Under the pieces are notes generated by a model. The model saw nothing but the letters and a program-made list of their open reading frames with translations, ran no database searches and had not been told where the DNA came from. The position numbers were made by a program, and so were the translations under genes. A DNA stretch of 64,000 bases from Arenibacter sp. F20364 (GTDB lineage Bacteria > Bacteroidota > Bacteroidia > Flavobacteriales > Flavobacteriaceae), in contig NZ_JALKBD010000009.1 of the NCBI RefSeq assembly GCF_023015905.1, forward strand, positions 1 to 64,000, written 5' to 3'. Positions 44,548 to 53,476 of the stretch are shown piece by piece; positions within the stretch are counted from its first letter, which is position 1; each line of letters opens with the position of its first letter.

Positions 44548-45897
44548 ATGAATGAATTGCTTGTATATGCAGTCCTTGCACTAGTTGGCCTTGCCATAGG
44601 ATATTTTCTAGGAAATTATATCCAAAATCTAAAAACAAAATCAAGTCAAAGCACCCTTATGGAGCGGGAACAACAGTTGAGAAACAACCTCAGCGTGTTG
44701 GAACAAAAACTATTGGATGCCGAAGAGCACAAAGCGCATTTACAATCCGAAAAAGAACAATTGGGCAATAAAATAGTCCGCTATCAGGCCGAATTGGAAA
44801 ATTTGGACCTAAAAAACAGGGAACAAAAAGGTGAGGTAGAAAAATTACAGGAAAAATTCACCAAGGAGTTCGAAAATTTGGCCAATAAAATTTTGGATGA
44901 AAAAAGCACCAAATTCACTGAGCAAAATAGGGAGAACATTAAAAATATATTGACCCCCTTACAGGAGAAAATAGTTCTTTTTGAGAAAAAGGTCGAAGAC
45001 AGTCAAAAAGAAAGTGTGGGTATGCATTCCGCCCTAAAGGAACAATTGGCCAATCTACAAACACAAAACTTAAAAATTACCCAAGAAGCCGAAAATCTTA
45101 CCAAAGCCCTAAAAGGAGACAGTAAAATGCAGGGCAATTGGGGGGAATTGGTATTGGAACGTGTCCTTGAAAAGTCGGGCTTGGAAAAAGATCGGGAATA
45201 TAGCGTACAACAAAGCTTCACCAGAGAAGACGGCAGTCGCGTGCTACCCGATGTTATCATAAATCTACCAGATGGCAAAAAGATGATCGTAGATTCAAAG
45301 GTATCCCTTACTGATTATGAACGATACGTGAATGCCGAGGATGAACTGAAGGAAAAGTTTCTCAAGGACCATATCAATTCCCTAAGAAGACATGTGGACC
45401 AACTTTCTGCTAAAAAATATGAGGACCTTTATGAAATGGAGAGTCCTGACTTTGTACTCATGTTCGTTCCCATAGAGCCTGCATTTGCTATTGCAATAAA
45501 CAATGATAACTCCTTGTACAACAAGGCGTTTGAGCAGAACATTATCATAGTAACCCCTTCCACCCTATTGGCTACATTACGTACTATAGATACCATGTGG
45601 AACAACGAAAAACAACAACGTAACGCCATTGAAATTGCAAGACAGGCCGGTGCATTGTACGATAAATTTGAGGGTTTTGTTGGGGATTTGATGAAGGTGG
45701 GCAAAAAGATGGATGAGGCCAAAACCGAATACAAGGGGGCTATGAACAAATTGGTCGATGGCAGAGGAAATATAATTACCAGCATTGAGAAATTAAAGAA
45801 AATGGGTGCCAAAGCAAAAAAGTCCATCCCAGAAACCCTGCTTAAAAGAGCGCAGGAAGATGATGACGATAACGAGGAACCCCTAACCTTACTTTAA
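44548..45897 (+). CDS. rmuC: DNA recombination protein RmuC
   Basis: A 449-residue membrane-anchored protein with one N-terminal helix (LLVYAVLALVGLAIGYFLG), a long coiled coil at about residues 25-190 (LRNNLSVLEQKLLDAEEHK) and the RmuC nuclease-like domain from ~190: GNWGELVLERVLEKSGL, then VIINLPDGKKMIVDSKVSLTDY. RmuC limits rearrangements at inverted repeats, probably by cutting DNA, in E. coli. Length is typical. The next small gene follows by ~17 bases. Confidence 0.95.
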   Translation: MNELLVYAVLALVGLAIGYFLGNYIQNLKTKSSQSTLMEREQQLRNNLSVLEQKLLDAEEHKAHLQSEKEQLGNKIVRYQAELENLDLKNREQKGEVEKLQEKFTKEFENLANKILDEKSTKFTEQNRENIKNILTPLQEKIVLFEKKVEDSQKESVGMHSALKEQLANLQTQNLKITQEAENLTKALKGDSKMQGNWGELVLERVLEKSGLEKDREYSVQQSFTREDGSRVLPDVIINLPDGKKMIVDSKVSLTDYERYVNAEDELKEKFLKDHINSLRRHVDQLSAKKYEDLYEMESPDFVLMFVPIEPAFAIAINNDNSLYNKAFEQNIIIVTPSTLLATLRTIDTMWNNEKQQRNAIEIARQAGALYDKFEGFVGDLMKVGKKMDEAKTEYKGAMNKLVDGRGNIITSIEKLKKMGAKAKKSIPETLLKRAQEDDDDNEEPLTLL

Positions 45898-45914
45898 ATA
45901 ACCTATACTTGTAT

Positions 45915-46271
45915 ATGAAAAAAATACTCGGATTGACCTTGCTCGGCCTAGTACTAATTATGACGGCCTATTTTTCATTTGTATATTTTGTTCCCTATAG
46001 TGAAGGCATCCGTTCCGGGGAACTCATTAAAATAAGCCATAAGGGAGTGCTCATAAAAACCTGGGAAGGTGAGATCAGTCAAGGAATTTCGGGAGCCCAA
46101 ATATTTTCCTTTTCGGTTTTAAAGGACGATGTAATCGCTAAATTGAAAGAATATCAGGGATCTTATGTAAAAGTAACCTATATTGAACGTTACCGTACCT
46201 TCTTTTGGCTAGGTGACACCAAATATTTTATCACATCTGTAGAAAAAGAAAACTCTCCCCACTTAAATTAG
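45915..46271 (+). CDS. Small membrane-anchored protein of unknown function
   Basis: A 118-residue protein with one N-terminal membrane helix (LGLTLLGLVLIMTAYFSFVYF) and a ~90-residue external domain: VPYSEGIRSGELIKISHKG, TWEGEISQGISGAQIFSFSV, KEYQGSYVKVTYIERYRTFFWLGDT. It probably has a beta fold. The domain is conserved in flavobacteria. I recall it appearing in databases as 6-phosphogluconate dehydrogenase, which is wrong: it has no Rossmann motif, and the true gnd is 3 kb away. The ATG is preferred over an in-frame TTG two codons earlier. It is in line with rmuC and the thioesterase. Confidence 0.8.
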   Translation: MKKILGLTLLGLVLIMTAYFSFVYFVPYSEGIRSGELIKISHKGVLIKTWEGEISQGISGAQIFSFSVLKDDVIAKLKEYQGSYVKVTYIERYRTFFWLGDTKYFITSVEKENSPHLN

Positions 46272-46276
46272 AAACG

Positions 46277-46828
46277 ATGGACAAATTCAAAACAGCCAAA
46301 CAATCCAGAGTATCCATAACCGAATTAATGCTTCCCTCCCATTCCAATTTTGGGGGTAAGGTACACGGCGGACATATATTAAACCTAATGGATCAAATAG
46401 CCTTTGCCTGCGCTTCAAAACACTCTAGAAAATATTGTGTTACTGCTTCGGTAAACAAGGTAGATTTTCTAAACCCTATCGAGGTTGGGGAATTGGTTAC
46501 CTTAAAAGCATCTGTTAATTATACTGGACGAACCTCTATGGTCATTGGGGTTCGCGTGGAATCCGAAAATGTAACCACAGGAAAAAAGAAGCATTGCAAT
46601 TCCTCCTATTTTACCATGGTGGCCAAAGATACTGACGGACGCAGCACAGCAGTTCCAGGTCTAATTGTTGAAGATGAGCAAGGGGTTCGTAGGTTTGCCC
46701 GTAGTATTCAGCGAAAAAAACAGGCAATGTCCAGAGGCAGTCAGTTTGAATCATCCCAATTTAAGATAACAGATCATTTGAAAGATTTGGACAACGAAAA
46801 TGTAAAAATTAATCTGGCGCCCGCTTAA
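46277..46828 (+). CDS. Acyl-CoA thioesterase (hotdog fold)
   Basis: A 183-residue hotdog-domain enzyme that hydrolyses acyl-CoA to free fatty acid and CoA. Typical YciA/BACH-like motifs: FGGKVHGGHILNLMDQIAFACASKHS (catalytic Asp in LMDQ), KVDFLNPIEVGELVTLKASV and GRTSMVIGVRVESE. A basic, disordered C-terminal extension follows the domain. It is the third gene of rmuC-small protein-thioesterase. It ends with a 4-base overlap with convergent pgl. Confidence 0.93.
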   Translation: MDKFKTAKQSRVSITELMLPSHSNFGGKVHGGHILNLMDQIAFACASKHSRKYCVTASVNKVDFLNPIEVGELVTLKASVNYTGRTSMVIGVRVESENVTTGKKKHCNSSYFTMVAKDTDGRSTAVPGLIVEDEQGVRRFARSIQRKKQAMSRGSQFESSQFKITDHLKDLDNENVKINLAPA

Positions 46829-47535
46829 TTGATCTGGGCAGCGGCCTCCTCGTCCAAAAACCAAATTAATTCCCCTGATGTCGGCACTACCAAGGAAGCT
46901 GGATAATTCTCATGTCCTTCCTCTTTGGTAATTATTGACCTGACCTTTTCAGCTTTGCTACTCCCAGTCACCAAAAATGCAACGGTCTTGGCATTATTGA
47001 TCAGCTTACCGGTTATGGTAATTCTTCTTTGGCCCGAATCCGGATGTACGGCCACTTCACAGGTATTGTTGGAATTCCATAGTTCAATTTCGTGGGGGAA
47101 TATAGATGCTGTGTGCCCGTCATCACCCATACCAAGTATTACCAAATCAAATTGAGGGATGTTGTTCACTATAGGCAGTTCCTCTTCCAGCACCTTTCCA
47201 TATCTTCCAGCCTCCAATTCCGGCAGGTCTTCCCCAAGAACTCTATGAATATTATCCTTTGGAATATTAATCTTGGACAATAAGTGGTCTACCGTCATTT
47301 TGTAATTACTTTCCGAATCAGTGGGAGGAACACAACGTTCATCTCCCCAATACAAATGAACCGTAGACCAATCCACGTCCTTATAATGCGCTGCCATATA
47401 ATCAAATACCACTTTAGGGGTACTGCCTCCGGACAAGGCGATATGGGTTGTTTTGTTCTCTTTTATCAGTTCTTCCAAATAATCGGAAAAGTTTTTAGCT
47501 ACGTCCGTTTTTGTTGGGGATATATTAATATGCAT
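46825..47535 (-). CDS. pgl: 6-phosphogluconolactonase
   Basis: A 236-residue enzyme of the NagB/SOL fold, which hydrolyses 6-phosphogluconolactone in the oxidative pentose phosphate pathway. Motifs: HIALSGGSTPKVVFDYMA, VHLYWGDERCVPPTDSESNY and LVILGMGDDGHTASIFP (substrate binding and catalytic His). It lies 25 bases after zwf, in one operon with it. Confidence 0.95.
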   Translation of the reverse strand: MHINISPTKTDVAKNFSDYLEELIKENKTTHIALSGGSTPKVVFDYMAAHYKDVDWSTVHLYWGDERCVPPTDSESNYKMTVDHLLSKINIPKDNIHRVLGEDLPELEAGRYGKVLEEELPIVNNIPQFDLVILGMGDDGHTASIFPHEIELWNSNNTCEVAVHPDSGQRRITITGKLINNAKTVAFLVTGSSKAEKVRSIITKEEGHENYPASLVVPTSGELIWFLDEEAAAQIN

Positions 47536-47560
47536 CTATTATAAAATTTTAAATTAATGA

Positions 47561-49093
47561 TTACCGAATAACACAGAAACCAGGATCATCGGCCAAATTT
47601 TCACCAGGATTCCTCCACTTTAAGTCCCCTTCCAATAAACGGTCCGAATTGGTTGGACCCCAAACTCCAGAAGAATAACCATAGATATTAACATCCGAAC
47701 CATTCTTCCAATAGTCCAATATAGGATCGACAAACTCCCACGCCGCTTCCACCTCATCCGCTCTGGCATAAAGGGTAGCATCGCCCTGCATGGCATCCAA
47801 CAACAATCTTTCGTAGGCGTCCATTACATTGTTGTCTACCAGGTTGGAATAGTAAAAGTCCAGATTGGCCCGTTCTACGGTAAAGCCCTGCCCTGGCACT
47901 TTTACCCCAAATTTAATAAGAATGCCTTCATCCGGTTGAATTCTAATAATCAACTGGTTATCCTTATTGTTCATATCAGAATTTTTAAACACTTGGTGAT
48001 GAGGCGATTTGAAATGAATTACCACTTCGGTTACCTTGGTAGGCATTCTTTTGGCGGTACGCACATAGAATGGAACACCTTTCCACCTCCAATTGTCCAC
48101 AAAAAATTTGATGGCGGCATAGGTCTCCGTCTTGGAGTTGGGATCCACACCATCCTCTTCCCTATACCCCTTAACTTTTTTTCCATCTATAACCGATGCC
48201 AGGTATTGCCCCCTTACTGTATTGTTATACAAGGTTTCCTCATCGCGCATAATCCGCAAGGATTTTAAGGCCTTAACTTTTTCGTTCCTTATTTCCTGGG
48301 CACTGGCATCGATTGGCGGTTCCATAACAATTAAGGAGACAATTTGCAATAAATGGTTCTGGAACATGTCCCGTAGTGCACCCGATTTGTCATAATAGCC
48401 ACCCCTTTTTTCCACGCCAACACTTTCAGCATTGGTAATTTCTATGTGGTGTATGTAATTTCTGTTCCATAGCGGCTCAAAAATACTGTTGGAGAAACGC
48501 GTCACCAATAAATTCTGGACCGTTTCCTTTCCTAAATAATGATCAATCCGGTAGATCTGGGATTCTTTAAAGTAGGTTTGCAGACCGATATTTAGATTTT
48601 TGGCGGTCTCTAGGCTATATCCAAAAGGTTTTTCAACAATGATTCTCTTCCAGCCGTTATCTTCATTGTTCAACCCTTGGTTGGAGAGGTTTTTTGCAAT
48701 TACCTCATAAAGACTAGGTGGAGTAGAAAGATAAAAAATATAGTTTTCACCAGTAGCGAATTTATCATTTAAGTCAGATATTCTGGTCGCCAATTTACTG
48801 TATTCCTTGTTATAGTCCTCGCCAAGGTCTTCATAAAAAAACTTGTCGGCCAGGGTGTTTATAAAATCAGAAGATGCATCCTTTGTCTTATCCTTTAAGT
48901 AGGCACTCTCCAATACCACCTTTTTCCTAAACTCACCGTCGGTCATATTACTCCTACTAACCCCCAACACGACGAAATTCTCCGGAAGTTGTTTTGCCTT
49001 ATATAAATTAAATAAAGCCGGTACCAGCTTTCTAGCAGTTAAATCTCCTGATGCCCCAAAAATAACAAGCATTTGATTTGCTGTTTTGTTCAT
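47561..49093 (-). CDS. zwf: Glucose-6-phosphate 1-dehydrogenase
   Basis: A 510-residue NADP-dependent enzyme that starts the oxidative pentose phosphate pathway. N-terminal dinucleotide motif FGASGDLTARKL (residues ~10-21), active site RIDHYLGKE (catalytic His) and substrate region RMPTKVTEVVIHF. The frame has an upstream ATG nine codons earlier, but its sequence duplicates the N-terminus (MNKTSNNYNMNKTAN) and homologues need only the second. First gene of zwf-pgl, divergent from gnd. Confidence 0.96.
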   Translation of the reverse strand: MNKTANQMLVIFGASGDLTARKLVPALFNLYKAKQLPENFVVLGVSRSNMTDGEFRKKVVLESAYLKDKTKDASSDFINTLADKFFYEDLGEDYNKEYSKLATRISDLNDKFATGENYIFYLSTPPSLYEVIAKNLSNQGLNNEDNGWKRIIVEKPFGYSLETAKNLNIGLQTYFKESQIYRIDHYLGKETVQNLLVTRFSNSIFEPLWNRNYIHHIEITNAESVGVEKRGGYYDKSGALRDMFQNHLLQIVSLIVMEPPIDASAQEIRNEKVKALKSLRIMRDEETLYNNTVRGQYLASVIDGKKVKGYREEDGVDPNSKTETYAAIKFFVDNWRWKGVPFYVRTAKRMPTKVTEVVIHFKSPHHQVFKNSDMNNKDNQLIIRIQPDEGILIKFGVKVPGQGFTVERANLDFYYSNLVDNNVMDAYERLLLDAMQGDATLYARADEVEAAWEFVDPILDYWKNGSDVNIYGYSSGVWGPTNSDRLLEGDLKWRNPGENLADDPGFCVIR

Positions 49094-49289
49094 ATTATAA
49101 TTATTGGAAGTTTTGTTCAATTTGTTGGGAATTTAAAACTATGCTTCTAAAAACCGTTTAATTGACTATTTTTGATTTTTAATTTTTGAATTATCGTGCG
49201 AAGATAAAACTAATTTAGCTTATTCATTTATAAACAAGGACACTTAACAAAAGCAACTTTATTTTGTTAAATAACTTTAAGAAAAAAAC

Positions 49290-50696
49290 ATGGAAAACAC
49301 ATATGATTTTGGATTGATTGGTCTAGGTGTAATGGGACGTAACTTTATTTTGAACGTTGCGGACAACAACTTTTCGGCCATGGGATACGATCTTGATGAT
49401 GAAAAAGTAAATGCTTTAATTGAAGAAGGACAAGACACCAAGAGGGTTAACGCCTCTACAGACATAGAACATTTCATAAGCTCCCTATCACAACCCAGGA
49501 AAATTATGCTTTTAGTGCCTGCTGGTAAAATAGTGGATTCTGTAATAGCGAGTCTATTGCCGTATTTGGACAAAAACGACCTTATTATAGATGGGGGGAA
49601 TTCCTTTTTTACCGACACCGATCGCAGGGAGACTTATTTACAAAGTAAAGGAATACACTTTTTTGGTTCAGGAGTATCAGGAGGGGCAAAAGGAGCCAGG
49701 CGAGGCCCCAGTATAATGCCAGGAGGAAACAAGGAGGCCTACAAAGAGGTACAACCTATATTTGAAGCAGTTTCGGCCAAATTCAAAGGAGAGCCCTGCG
49801 TAGCCTATTTGGGACCCAAGTCTGCCGGAAACTATGTGAAAATGGTACATAACGGCATTGAATATGGTTTAATGCAACTTACCTCTGAAATATATGACCT
49901 TCTAAAAAAAGCTGGAAAGTATTCCAATGATGAACTTCATAGCATTTTCGATACCTGGAACAAAGGTAGATTACAGTCCTTTTTAATAGAGATATCTGCG
50001 GAGATTTTTAATCAGGATGATGATAAGGGGGAAGGGAGATTGGTAGACAAGATATTGGATAAGGCCAAGCAAAAAGGTACCGGAAAATGGACATCCCAGA
50101 ATGCAATGGATCTAGGTATTCCCATACCTAGCATAGATATAGCTGTTAGTATGAGAGAAGTTTCAGCTTTAAAGGACGAAAGGGTTTTAGCCGATAAATT
50201 GTACAATAGGCCAGAACCTGCGATAATGGACAAAAAGGAAATGGCCAAATGGGCAGAGGAAGCACTGTACTTCTCCTTTATTACCACATATGCACAGGGA
50301 CTGCATCAATTGGCAGATGCCTCCAAGGAATACGGTTACGACTTGGATCTATCCGTAATAGCCAAGATCTGGAGAGCGGGATGTATTATCCGTGCCGGTT
50401 TATTGGAAGATATTTCCTCTGCATTTACCAAGGACAAACAATTGCCCAACCTTTTATTGTCCCCACAGTTTGTTCCCAAGGTCCAGTCTACTGTAGGGGC
50501 CACCAGAAATCTTGTAGCCTATGGGGCCAAAAATGGTATTCCATTGCCGGGTCTTTCCAACTCCTTGACCTATTTTGATGCCTATACCTCTGGTAGATTG
50601 CCTTTAAACCTAATTCAGGCACAACGGGATCACTTTGGGTCGCACACCTATGAAAGGACAGATATGGAAGGTATCTTCCATACCGAATGGGAATAA
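49290..50696 (+). CDS. gnd: 6-phosphogluconate dehydrogenase (decarboxylating)
   Basis: A 468-residue homodimeric enzyme that converts 6-phosphogluconate to ribulose 5-phosphate, CO2 and NADPH. Motifs: IGLGVMGRNFILN (NADP binding), SFFTDTDRRE, GSGVSGGAKGARRGPSIMPGG (substrate binding), VKMVHNGIEYG with the catalytic Lys, and the C-terminal RDHFGSHTYER. Length fits the long decarboxylating form. Divergent from zwf-pgl, giving the whole oxidative branch in 4 kb. Confidence 0.97.
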   Translation: MENTYDFGLIGLGVMGRNFILNVADNNFSAMGYDLDDEKVNALIEEGQDTKRVNASTDIEHFISSLSQPRKIMLLVPAGKIVDSVIASLLPYLDKNDLIIDGGNSFFTDTDRRETYLQSKGIHFFGSGVSGGAKGARRGPSIMPGGNKEAYKEVQPIFEAVSAKFKGEPCVAYLGPKSAGNYVKMVHNGIEYGLMQLTSEIYDLLKKAGKYSNDELHSIFDTWNKGRLQSFLIEISAEIFNQDDDKGEGRLVDKILDKAKQKGTGKWTSQNAMDLGIPIPSIDIAVSMREVSALKDERVLADKLYNRPEPAIMDKKEMAKWAEEALYFSFITTYAQGLHQLADASKEYGYDLDLSVIAKIWRAGCIIRAGLLEDISSAFTKDKQLPNLLLSPQFVPKVQSTVGATRNLVAYGAKNGIPLPGLSNSLTYFDAYTSGRLPLNLIQAQRDHFGSHTYERTDMEGIFHTEWE

Positions 50697-50733
50697 TAGC
50701 CTAGGGGTTAAACAAACCTTTGTATATAACTTT

Positions 50734-50773
50734 TTTTGGGCTATTTTTAATATTAATTAAAAGTAGCCCAAAA
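50734..50773 (+). promoter_or_regulatory. Strong hairpin just before a small membrane-protein gene
   Basis: TTTTGGGCTA (50734-50743) and TAGCCCAAAA (50764-50773), continued inward by TTTTTAAT against ATTAAAAG, form an 18-bp stem with one G-U pair and loop ATTA. It ends 8 bases before the next ATG. No U-run follows, so it is not a normal gnd terminator; translation control of the next gene is possible. Confidence 0.6.
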
Positions 50774-50781
50774 TATTTAAG

Positions 50782-51063
50782 ATGAGCGGAAGTATTCAGG
50801 ACATGAATAATAGAGTGAACCAGAATCGCTCTTTAAAACCTTCCAATAGAGCTAGGTTTAAGGACAACAATAGGGATAACATATATTCGGATTCCTCACC
50901 CACTCTTACAAAACTGAACTTCAAGACCGTTTCCGAAATAGAATTAAAGAAAATAAAGGAAAGAATTAAAAATAGGGCCCTAAGAGATCGTACTAGGCAA
51001 ACTTATATTTTCCTTTTTATCGTTGTTGTCCTTTTAGGCCTGTTAATTTTGCTCTTCAAATAA
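50782..51063 (+). CDS. Small tail-anchored protein of unknown function
   Basis: A 93-residue protein: ~70 hydrophilic, basic residues (RVNQNRSLKPSNRARFKDNN; ELKKIKERIKNRALRDRTR) followed by a single C-terminal membrane helix (FLFIVVVLLGLLILLF) with only one residue after it. No known motif. A strong hairpin precedes its start and a bidirectional hairpin terminator follows. The basic face suggests it lies on a membrane or nucleic acid surface, but this is speculation. Confidence 0.7.
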   Translation: MSGSIQDMNNRVNQNRSLKPSNRARFKDNNRDNIYSDSSPTLTKLNFKTVSEIELKKIKERIKNRALRDRTRQTYIFLFIVVVLLGLLILLFK

Positions 51064-51097
51064 AAAGAACACCACAACAATGTATGCCGTGGTGTTC
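51062..51097 (-). terminator. Bidirectional terminator between the small protein and the TPR gene
   Basis: GAACACCAC and GTGGTGTTC, 9-bp perfect stem, loop of 13. On the minus strand it is followed by TTTTTATTT and lies ~85 bases after the TPR stop. Confidence 0.8.
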
Positions 51098-51182
51098 CCA
51101 CCTAAAAAAACACCAAACACACATTACCAAATTTAACCCCGCCTTAGAAATAATGTGTCTGTACCACCCAATTATTACGTGA

Positions 51183-52460
51183 TCACAGATTCAAAATTTT
51201 GCTTTCCATAGACGGGCCAAGTTCATAGATCGAGCCTAACAATTCCCGTTTTAATTCTGAAAGCTTGCAATAATTCCCAGTGGCCTTGTAAATTTCCGCT
51301 GAACGATAAAGTATTGCAGGCTCAAAGGTTTTGCCTTCAATATGTTTCCTAACAATCTCTAGGGCCCTATCCTTTTCACCCAATTTAAAATAACTGTAGG
51401 CCAATAGATTATAGGATTCCGGAGTAGGCCTATTATCCACTTCAATTTCCGCTACCTTCAACGCTTTATGGTATTGTTCTGTCAATTCCAAATACATATC
51501 TGCATTATAAGCATTGTACATAACACCGTAATTAGGGTTCTCCACCGCTATGGCATAGCTATCCAGATTATTGGTCATCTGCAGCATATTCCCCATATAT
51601 TCCGCTATCTCGGCCTTCAGCAGATAATAGTCGGGTGACGTATTGTTCATTGTAACGGAATCCAAAATCCGCAATGCCTCCTTTGGGTTCTTTTCATATG
51701 AGAATACGATCCAGGCAATTCCTTTTTTAGCATATGCATTTTGGGGATCCATTCGCAAAGATTTTAAAAAGTGATCATAAGAATCCTGTATTCTTCCGGC
51801 ATGACCGTAGTAATCCGCCAAATTCGTGTATGACCACAACATTAAAGAGGAATTCTTTGAGGATTCGGCCTTTTCCCTTGCCTTTTCCAAGAAACGGATG
51901 GCGGTTTCCAAATCCCCTTTATGATCGTTCCATTTTGCCGATCGAATCAGATAATCAAAATCTGACATATTCTTTATACTATCCAAGTATTGTTGTGCCT
52001 TTCCATAATTACCAAGTTCCATATGAACATCAAAAAGTAACTTCTGTGATTCTGCCACCCCACTACCCATCGCCCTGGAAGAATTGGCGAGTGCCAAGGC
52101 CTCCTGGAACCTGTGTTGTGAAATGTAGTTACGTGCCAATGCCCTATAGTATCCGGATTTTCCAATCGCTGCGATTTCCACAGCTTTTTTCAGGGCTTTT
52201 TCAGCCATTTTAAGATGTGTTATATCCCCGGTTTCCTGAAAATACCTACTGTACTCCCCTGCAACGATCCCAAAACTCATAAGCTGCATACTGTCCGGTT
52301 TGATCATGGAATTCCATTGCTCAAAATATTTTGATGTTTTCTTGGATTCCGCTGAACCGAGATAAACATTATAATCGCGGATGTCTGTAATTTGTTCTGA
52401 AGCCTCCTGGGAACAGGATACCAACATAAGCAATACTATAATTAGAAATGTATATTTCAT
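51183..52460 (-). CDS. TPR-repeat lipoprotein
   Basis: A 425-residue lipoprotein (IVLLMLVSCSQ). The rest is a chain of about eight TPR-like helical pairs: ISQHRFQEALALANSSRAMG, KAQQYLDSIKNM, DLETAIRFLEKAREKAESS, AGRIQDSYDHFLKSLRMDPQNAYAKKGIAW, LAYSYFKLGEKDRALEIVRKHI. It probably serves as a scaffold at the periplasmic or outer-membrane face. It lies downstream of two DUF4331 genes, on the same strand but separated by a weak hairpin. I recall this trio recurring in flavobacteria, so a joint role is likely. Confidence 0.85.
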   Translation of the reverse strand: MKYTFLIIVLLMLVSCSQEASEQITDIRDYNVYLGSAESKKTSKYFEQWNSMIKPDSMQLMSFGIVAGEYSRYFQETGDITHLKMAEKALKKAVEIAAIGKSGYYRALARNYISQHRFQEALALANSSRAMGSGVAESQKLLFDVHMELGNYGKAQQYLDSIKNMSDFDYLIRSAKWNDHKGDLETAIRFLEKAREKAESSKNSSLMLWSYTNLADYYGHAGRIQDSYDHFLKSLRMDPQNAYAKKGIAWIVFSYEKNPKEALRILDSVTMNNTSPDYYLLKAEIAEYMGNMLQMTNNLDSYAIAVENPNYGVMYNAYNADMYLELTEQYHKALKVAEIEVDNRPTPESYNLLAYSYFKLGEKDRALEIVRKHIEGKTFEPAILYRSAEIYKATGNYCKLSELKRELLGSIYELGPSMESKILNL

Positions 52461-52501
52461 TGTTGAAAGTTTAAATTACTAAGTGATTCTTTCTTAAATA
52501 A

Positions 52502-52524
52502 GGGAGGACTATTGACATCCTCCC
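52502..52524 (-). terminator. Weak terminator between DUF4331 and TPR genes
   Basis: GGGAGGA and TCCTCCC form a 7-bp GC-rich stem with a 9-base loop, then TTATTT on the minus strand. The remainder of the ~220-base gap shows no gene. Confidence 0.5.
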
Positions 52525-52683
52525 CTATTCTTCTTTTCATCTACTTAAACTATATGGTATATTTTTCTGTTTGACCTGCCCTACTTCTTCACTCAGGCGG
52601 GTGTAATTCGCCATTAAACAATTATTCCCGGTAATTATACAGAGTTGTCAAAAATTGTCATGGCCCATTTCACAGATAAACAC

Positions 52684-53451
52684 TTATTCGGGGTTTCCCA
52701 CGTAAGGGAAACTTGCAGAAACTGTGGCCGTTAGCGCCACACCATCAGAAGTTAACCTTGGCGTATCCGGATTGCCATCCATATTTTTATCGGATCCGTC
52801 AAAACGATCTCCTTCTTCTCCGCCAAATAGGAGAATCAGGGAAACATCTATCACATCGTCGGTCAAAGCTCTACCGGTTAGCGCTACCTCGTCCCCATCA
52901 GGCACCAATATCCTTCCATCGTTGTCAAAATCGGTTCCCGGGTCAAAATAAGTAGTGGGCAAGCTTGGAGAAATCTCCAATACGTCCGCAGCCAAGTAAG
53001 TCGTTAGGGTAGCGGCATCCAGTCCCAAAATATTATTCTCATAATTAAGGGCGGCCGGGTCAACACCTAAGAGGCCCGCATAGACGTCATAATATTGCTC
53101 TAAGCGAGCTTCATACCCCACTTGGAAAGTAGCTGCCATTTCCGAAGGAATAGTCCTGTTATGAGCGTCTTTAACACTTGCTTCCCCTTCCATATCGTAT
53201 CCAAAAACCGTGTTTATTCCAGGTCTCCCCATATGATCTACCTGAGTATAACTCCCAGAAAAATCCACCGCGGTCATACAAGGTTCACAAGGGCCTCCAC
53301 AATCAATACCCGTTTCACTACCGTTCTTTATGCCATCATTACAAGTAGCCATAGCCACGGGCTCCATCATTTCATCATCGTTATTACAGGATGTCAATAC
53401 AGTCAACCCCATGATCGGTATCAGTAAATATTTTATTTTATTAAGTTTCAT
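52684..53451 (-). CDS. DUF4331-type lipoprotein, C-terminal-half-like
   Basis: A 255-residue lipoprotein (PIMGLTVLTSCNN). After a Cys-rich linker with the recurring Bacteroidota motif GIKNGSETGIDCGGPCEPC, the remainder resembles the C-terminal half of DUF4331 proteins: DGDEVALTGRALTDDVIDVSLIL (family GRxLTDDVVDIxL) and a C-terminal VALTATVSASFPYVGNPE. The N-terminal DHxDAP motif is absent here, but present in the neighbouring gene. The two genes are 25 bases apart. Function of DUF4331 is unknown. Confidence 0.8.
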   Translation of the reverse strand: MKLNKIKYLLIPIMGLTVLTSCNNDDEMMEPVAMATCNDGIKNGSETGIDCGGPCEPCMTAVDFSGSYTQVDHMGRPGINTVFGYDMEGEASVKDAHNRTIPSEMAATFQVGYEARLEQYYDVYAGLLGVDPAALNYENNILGLDAATLTTYLAADVLEISPSLPTTYFDPGTDFDNDGRILVPDGDEVALTGRALTDDVIDVSLILLFGGEEGDRFDGSDKNMDGNPDTPRLTSDGVALTATVSASFPYVGNPE

Positions 53452-53476
53452 AGTTGTAATTTTTAAAGTTAAATGA

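Noticed and set aside
49195-49207. Minus-strand TATCTTCG as zwf promoter
   Set aside because: One base off the -7 consensus and no -33 TTG at a suitable distance; left out of the list.
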